Translations under genes and position numbers: made by a program
Shown: positions 60,853 to 64,000 of the stretch, piece by piece
Numbering within the stretch: position 1 is the stretch's first letter
How the letters are laid out: the number at the start of each line of letters is the position of its first letter
The notes under the pieces: generated by a model
Seen by the model: only the letters and a program-made list of their open reading frames with translations
Told to the model about the DNA's origin: nothing
The model's database searches: none
Assembly: GCA_949152475.1 (NCBI GenBank)
Contig: OX424564.1
Span: 38,872,165-38,936,164 of the forward strand
Length of the DNA stretch: 64,000 bases
Reading direction: 5' to 3'
Source: Terebella lapidaria
Lineage: Eukaryota > Annelida > Polychaeta > Terebellida > Terebellidae

Positions 60853-61890
60853 GTTGTTCAAATACTTAACAAATTCGCTGAAGGCTCCCATTATTCCATT
60901 TCATTATCCGTCTTTTGTGATTTATCAAAAGCATTTGATGTAATAGACCACAAAATTCTCATTTCAAAACTTAACTATTATGGGATACGAGGAATTGTTT
61001 TAAACTGGTTCATTGATTATTCAGAAAACCGCGAACAGTATGTTAATTTTGACAACCATAATTCTGAACATTTGCTTATTGCATGTGGTGCTCCTCAATA
61101 ATAGTTCGAATTTATTGTTTACAACGCGGGCAACCACCAGTAGCGTGTATTGTGGGAAACCAGAGGCTTGTAATCTACAGCTTCACGTTGGGCGACAAAT
61201 TTTGAATTTGGTAAGCACCGTTCAGTAGGGAAAACCTTAATCATTTTACTAACCAGGATGAAAATCCCCACTTACTGAGTGCCGGCCAAGGGCTCGAACC
61301 CCAGACCTCCCACACTGTGAGCTTCGTTGCTTCAAGAGCCACCAGTCCTATCCATTCGGCCACACAGGCAAGGGTCAATACTGGGACCACTCTTATACTT
61401 GATATATGTCAATGATGTTACACACTCCACTGATGCAACATTTTTCTCATTTGCTGAAGACATCTCTTCTCATTTCGGACACAAACACTGAAAATTTATT
61501 CAGAAATGTGAATAAAGAAGTAAATAATCTGTTCACCTGGTTTTGTGCAAACAAACTTTCTCTCAATGCCAAAAGACCAAATATATCAGAATAAGACCAT
61601 CTAACAACAACGGTAATTTTGACGGATACCTAACTTCTAAAAATGACATTACACTAGAACGAATTGATAATGACAACAATGAGCAGAGTACAAAGTTTCT
61701 TGGGATACAAATTGATGGACACTTGTCGTGGAAGTATCATATAAATTACATAAATAATGAGATAGTCCGAGAACTGTACCAGATAAAGCAAGTTCAAACA
61801 CGGATCAACATTATGGACAGGTTTCATTGTAATCAAATGAAAATACATAGTTTCACAAACAATAAAACCCTAAAACACATGCACAAGTGA
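60853..61890 (+). pseudogene. LINE reverse-transcriptase fragment, split by a SINE
   Basis: A jockey/CR1-like non-LTR reverse transcriptase. The first part reads VFCDLSKAFDVIDHKIL and YGIRGIVLNWFIDY, which include the first catalytic Asp. It stops at GAPQ (61098), where a SINE is inserted, and resumes at GSILGPLLYLIYVND (61372). The usual FADD box reads FAED, so the first catalytic Asp of that pair is lost. Frame changes follow near 61490 and 61560. The C-terminal part includes STKFLGIQIDGHLSWKYHI. The copy stops before the domain seen in the cassettes at 57.05 and 62.33 kb, which may belong to the same LINE family. It is a non-functional fragment of what would normally be a protein of about 900 residues. 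Confidence 0.85.
61099..61371 (-). mobile_element. tRNA-derived SINE, minus strand
   Basis: About 273 bp inserted between the PQ and GS codons of the LINE fragment. On the minus strand the head contains an A box TGGCCGAATGG (complement of 61352-61362) and a B box GGTTCGAGCCC (61290-61300), about 52 bases apart as in a tRNA with a long variable arm (Leu/Ser type). Both match RNA polymerase III promoter boxes. The body follows with GATTTTCATCCTGG, and the tail is AT-rich. Only a very short target duplication is visible. Confidence 0.8.
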
Positions 61891-61934
61891 CCGTGGCAAA
61901 GATTAATTGAAGCGTGTCGTGACGGAAGGCAAGG

Positions 61935-62193
61935 CGACCCAAGTATCATACACTGCGCCTTCCTCTATAGGCCCATGTATCATATCCTGCGCCTTCCTCT
62001 ATATTCAATGAGGATTAAAAAGGTGCGAGACGGATTAAATGGTATGTTTTCAGTGGACGAGTAGTATTAGGGAGCAGTGTACGGTACTTGGGCCCCTCTA
62101 TATTCAATAAGGATTAAAAAGGTGACAGACGGATTAAATGACATTCATTTAGTGGACGAGTAGTATTAAGGGGCAGGGTATGATACTTGGGCC
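61935..62193. mobile_element. Inverted-repeat DNA element, 259 bp, with 7-bp target duplication
   Basis: GGCAAGG at 61928-61934 and 62194-62200 flanks the element. The left end has CCCAAGTATCATACACTGC, and the right end is its near-perfect inverse (GCAGGGTATGATACTTGGG). The interior contains two copies of a 99-bp segment, starting at 61996 and 62095 with CCTCTATATTCAAT. It has no coding capacity. Duplications of 7 to 8 bases fit hAT-like or Mutator-like families, but the assignment is tentative. Confidence 0.75.
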
Positions 62194-62328
62194 GGCAAGG
62201 TTACCCCCTGACCGTGAGAAGAACACCGGTCAGCGGTTAAATCGGTCTACACATGGACCAGACAAAACATATTTTGCCTAGCTCTAGCTTGAGAACATTA
62301 CACTATAGTATCATACATCCCCATCTGA
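62194..62328. other. Unassigned spacer before cassette copy 2
   Basis: About 130 bp with no open frame or repeat recognised apart from the target duplication at its left edge. It ends where similarity to cassette copy 1 begins. Confidence 0.45.
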
Positions 62329-62600
62329 CTTAAATGGTATTTCGGCCTGGGATAACGCAAAGCCGTATATTTTGAAATCAACGATAAAACTACAGAAACG
62401 GGCTATCAGAACAATACATAAAGCATCATACAACAATCAAACGGAACCACTTCAAGCAGTGAGGCATTCTTCGACTAAGTGATCAGTTTACGCATGAAAC
62501 AAGGTTATTTATGTACCAGTTCATGAGCAAAAAGCTGCCAATTTCATTCGACCATACTTTCAATAATAATAAATATGTTCAGACACAGCATTCGACCGAC

Positions 62601-62716
62601 TAAGGTGCGGTATTTGACTTTCACCATGGTGATCTAACCCCCCTCATTGGCTAGAGAGGCCCCTAGCACCAACTCAAATATACTATAGCTCACTAATGTG
62701 CTCGTACCGCACCTTA
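62601..62716. mobile_element. MITE with perfect 12-bp inverted ends inside cassette copy 2
   Basis: TAAGGTGCGGTA at 62601-62612 and its exact inverse TACCGCACCTTA at 62705-62716. CATTCGACC occurs on both sides (62589-62597 and 62719-62727), which suggests a 9-bp target duplication of Mutator type. The TA at each end would also fit a Tc1/mariner-type insertion. Copy 1 of the cassette lacks it, so it arrived after the two copies separated. Confidence 0.8.
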
Positions 62717-63410
62717 AACATTCGACCAGGCATTCAGACAAATGTCACGTCAGGCGATTCGACTCCGTGTTTGTAGAGAGACTGCCGTTGATAAATTTTC
62801 CGAGATTCTGGAATGAATTGGCGCCTTCTTGTGTACACTCAGAATCGAAAGCTCATATAAAGAATCTATCAAAGTCAGACCTATTTTCAGCTTATTGTGG
62901 CACCGTGAAATGTAACGATCAATGCAGTATTAATGCTAACTGCATTGATTGTCAAATTTACTACAGACTCCGCTAATTTTTCCAACTATCTAGACCTGAG
63001 GTTGGAGATTGATAATGATTCTAACCTGTCAACTAGATTATATGACAAACATGATGATTTCAATTTTTCCATAGTCAATTTCCCTTTTCTAAGCAGCAAC
63101 ATTCCTATGTCACCGGCATATGGTGTGTTTGTTTCTCAACTTATACGCTATTCCAGAGCTAGTTGCAAATATGAGGATTTTGTCTATCGAAGTGCCCAGC
63201 TAATCTCTAAACTGCTGCGACAAGGATATGTTTTACCAAGACTTAGCTGCGTTTAAGAAATTCTATGGACGTCATCATGATCTGGTGGATAAATACAGCA
63301 AATCCATGTCTGCCATGCAACTAGATCTATTTTCGTGTTAATTTCGGGGAATTCATGACGGGTGCCACTAGTGGGGCAGGAAATGCTAACTCTTTCCGGA
63401 ACACCTGATT

Positions 63411-64000
63411 TCACCTCCTAATGGCCATTTTTGGGGGTTCATGAGTTTCCCTGTCATTTTTGTTTCTCTCACTTCGTATGCCTGATATGACTTTCTGTCC
63501 CCGGACTATGAGATTGGATAACGGACCCTGTTTTGTTTGCTTGGAATACTTAATACTGGGTATTGATTCCACGTCTATTAGTAAGTTTTTGAATGCATTC
63601 ATTATACACTACTAATGATGTCAAATGTACTGTGATTATGATTCTCAAACTTGAGATATAGTGAACTATTTTACTGTGAGCATTATCTACGCTCCTATTG
63701 ATATTTACATACCATTTGAAATCAATGCTGCTGTCTTTTCTAAATAAAGCCACAGGTTGTATATCTATAATCCCTGTATATTCTCCTGCATTTAGTCCTT
63801 TTTCATATTCCTCGAGCAACATTTTGTATATTTTTAACAGTCTATAGGTTTTCTCCTGCTGAGGCAACAGGTTGGGTATGATATGGAATTTGTTACCAAG
63901 TATATATTTTCTGGTAAGTTTTCTTACTTTAAATGTTGAACTATCCGTTTTTCTATTGACAACATTTTCAAAATATACAGCGGCGTCATATGGAAGACAG
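63411..64000 (-). CDS. Unidentified minus-strand coding-like frame, cassette copy 2 (partial)
   Basis: An open frame enters from the right window edge as CLPYDAAVYFENVVNRKTDSS, continues with FHIIPNLLPQQEKTYRLLKI and MLLEEYEKGLNAGEYTGI, and reaches DSSIDFKWY. A GGTATGT-like donor follows near 63720, and the frame beyond it is of lower quality, so the coding part may end there. The same protein-like sequence occurs in copy 1. It could be an exon of a host gene carried by the cassette or part of a mobile element's own gene. I recognise no family. Confidence 0.4.

Larger units (their letters stand above)
62329..64000 (+). mobile_element. Cassette copy 2, continues past the window
   Basis: It matches 57051-58699 from CTTAAATGG to the last base of the window. 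It repeats the LINE C-terminal segment (with the same frame shift near the start), the Cys-rich tail, the LYDKxDDFNFSIVNFPFLSS segment and the minus-strand frame. Here the LYDK-type segment runs on into LIRYSRASCKYEDFVYRSAQ, without the 36-bp expansion of copy 1. A MITE (62601-62716) has been inserted. The identical left boundary in both copies argues against independent LINE 5' truncation and for duplication of one unit or transposition as one unit. Confidence 0.75.

Noticed and set aside
61283-61371. Functional tRNA gene on the minus strand
   Set aside because: A and B boxes are present, but the segment continues into a SINE body, lacks a convincing acceptor stem and sits inside a LINE fragment.

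Overview
This window comes from an animal genome, most likely a marine invertebrate. Almost everything in it is repeat-derived: tandem arrays, LTR and non-LTR retroelements, a tRNA-headed SINE and small inverted-repeat elements. I found no intact host gene. One GC-rich minus-strand coding fragment (60.3-60.85 kb) and one minus-strand frame inside a duplicated cassette look like protein-coding DNA that I could not identify. The species call is an inference from the retroelement families and base composition.

Layout. A G-rich minisatellite (about 42-55 bp units, long G runs) fills 412-2800. After 1.8 kb of AT-rich DNA comes a Ty3/Gypsy LTR retrotransposon (4587-15328, 10.7 kb). It has 735-bp LTRs that read as identical, a TAAA target duplication, primer and polypurine sites, and gag and pol frames that look whole, so it is a young insertion. 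From about 16.72 to 45.82 kb, 45% of the window is one uninterrupted satellite of 34-bp units, roughly 855 copies. It shows several levels of higher-order structure: a tandem duplication of about 3.2 kb, an 18-unit repeat, a 135-bp repeat and an alternating 68-bp dimer.

Just past the satellite lies a 3.6-kb stretch bounded by 14-bp perfect inverted repeats and TTAA, probably a non-autonomous or decayed DNA transposon. It is followed by a foldback element, a hairpin MITE, a five-copy 73-bp repeat, a 25-bp minisatellite of about 72 copies (51.46-53.28 kb), and a degenerate repeat that contains a CAA microsatellite.

From 54.4 to 59.56 kb there is an old, broken LTR element with a perfect AAATG target duplication. 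It has been invaded by a solo LTR related to the young Gypsy and by a cassette of LINE-like and unidentified sequence. That cassette recurs at 62.3-64.0 kb, where it carries a 116-bp MITE. Between the copies lie an 87-bp repeat, the unidentified coding fragment, a LINE reverse-transcriptase fragment split by a SINE, and a 259-bp inverted-repeat element.

The window therefore records several layers of insertion: old LTR element, then solo LTR and cassette, then MITE and local tandem duplications. The Gypsy is the youngest clear insertion. No cellular pathway or operon-like system is present. The most unusual object is the 29-kb satellite and its internal organisation.
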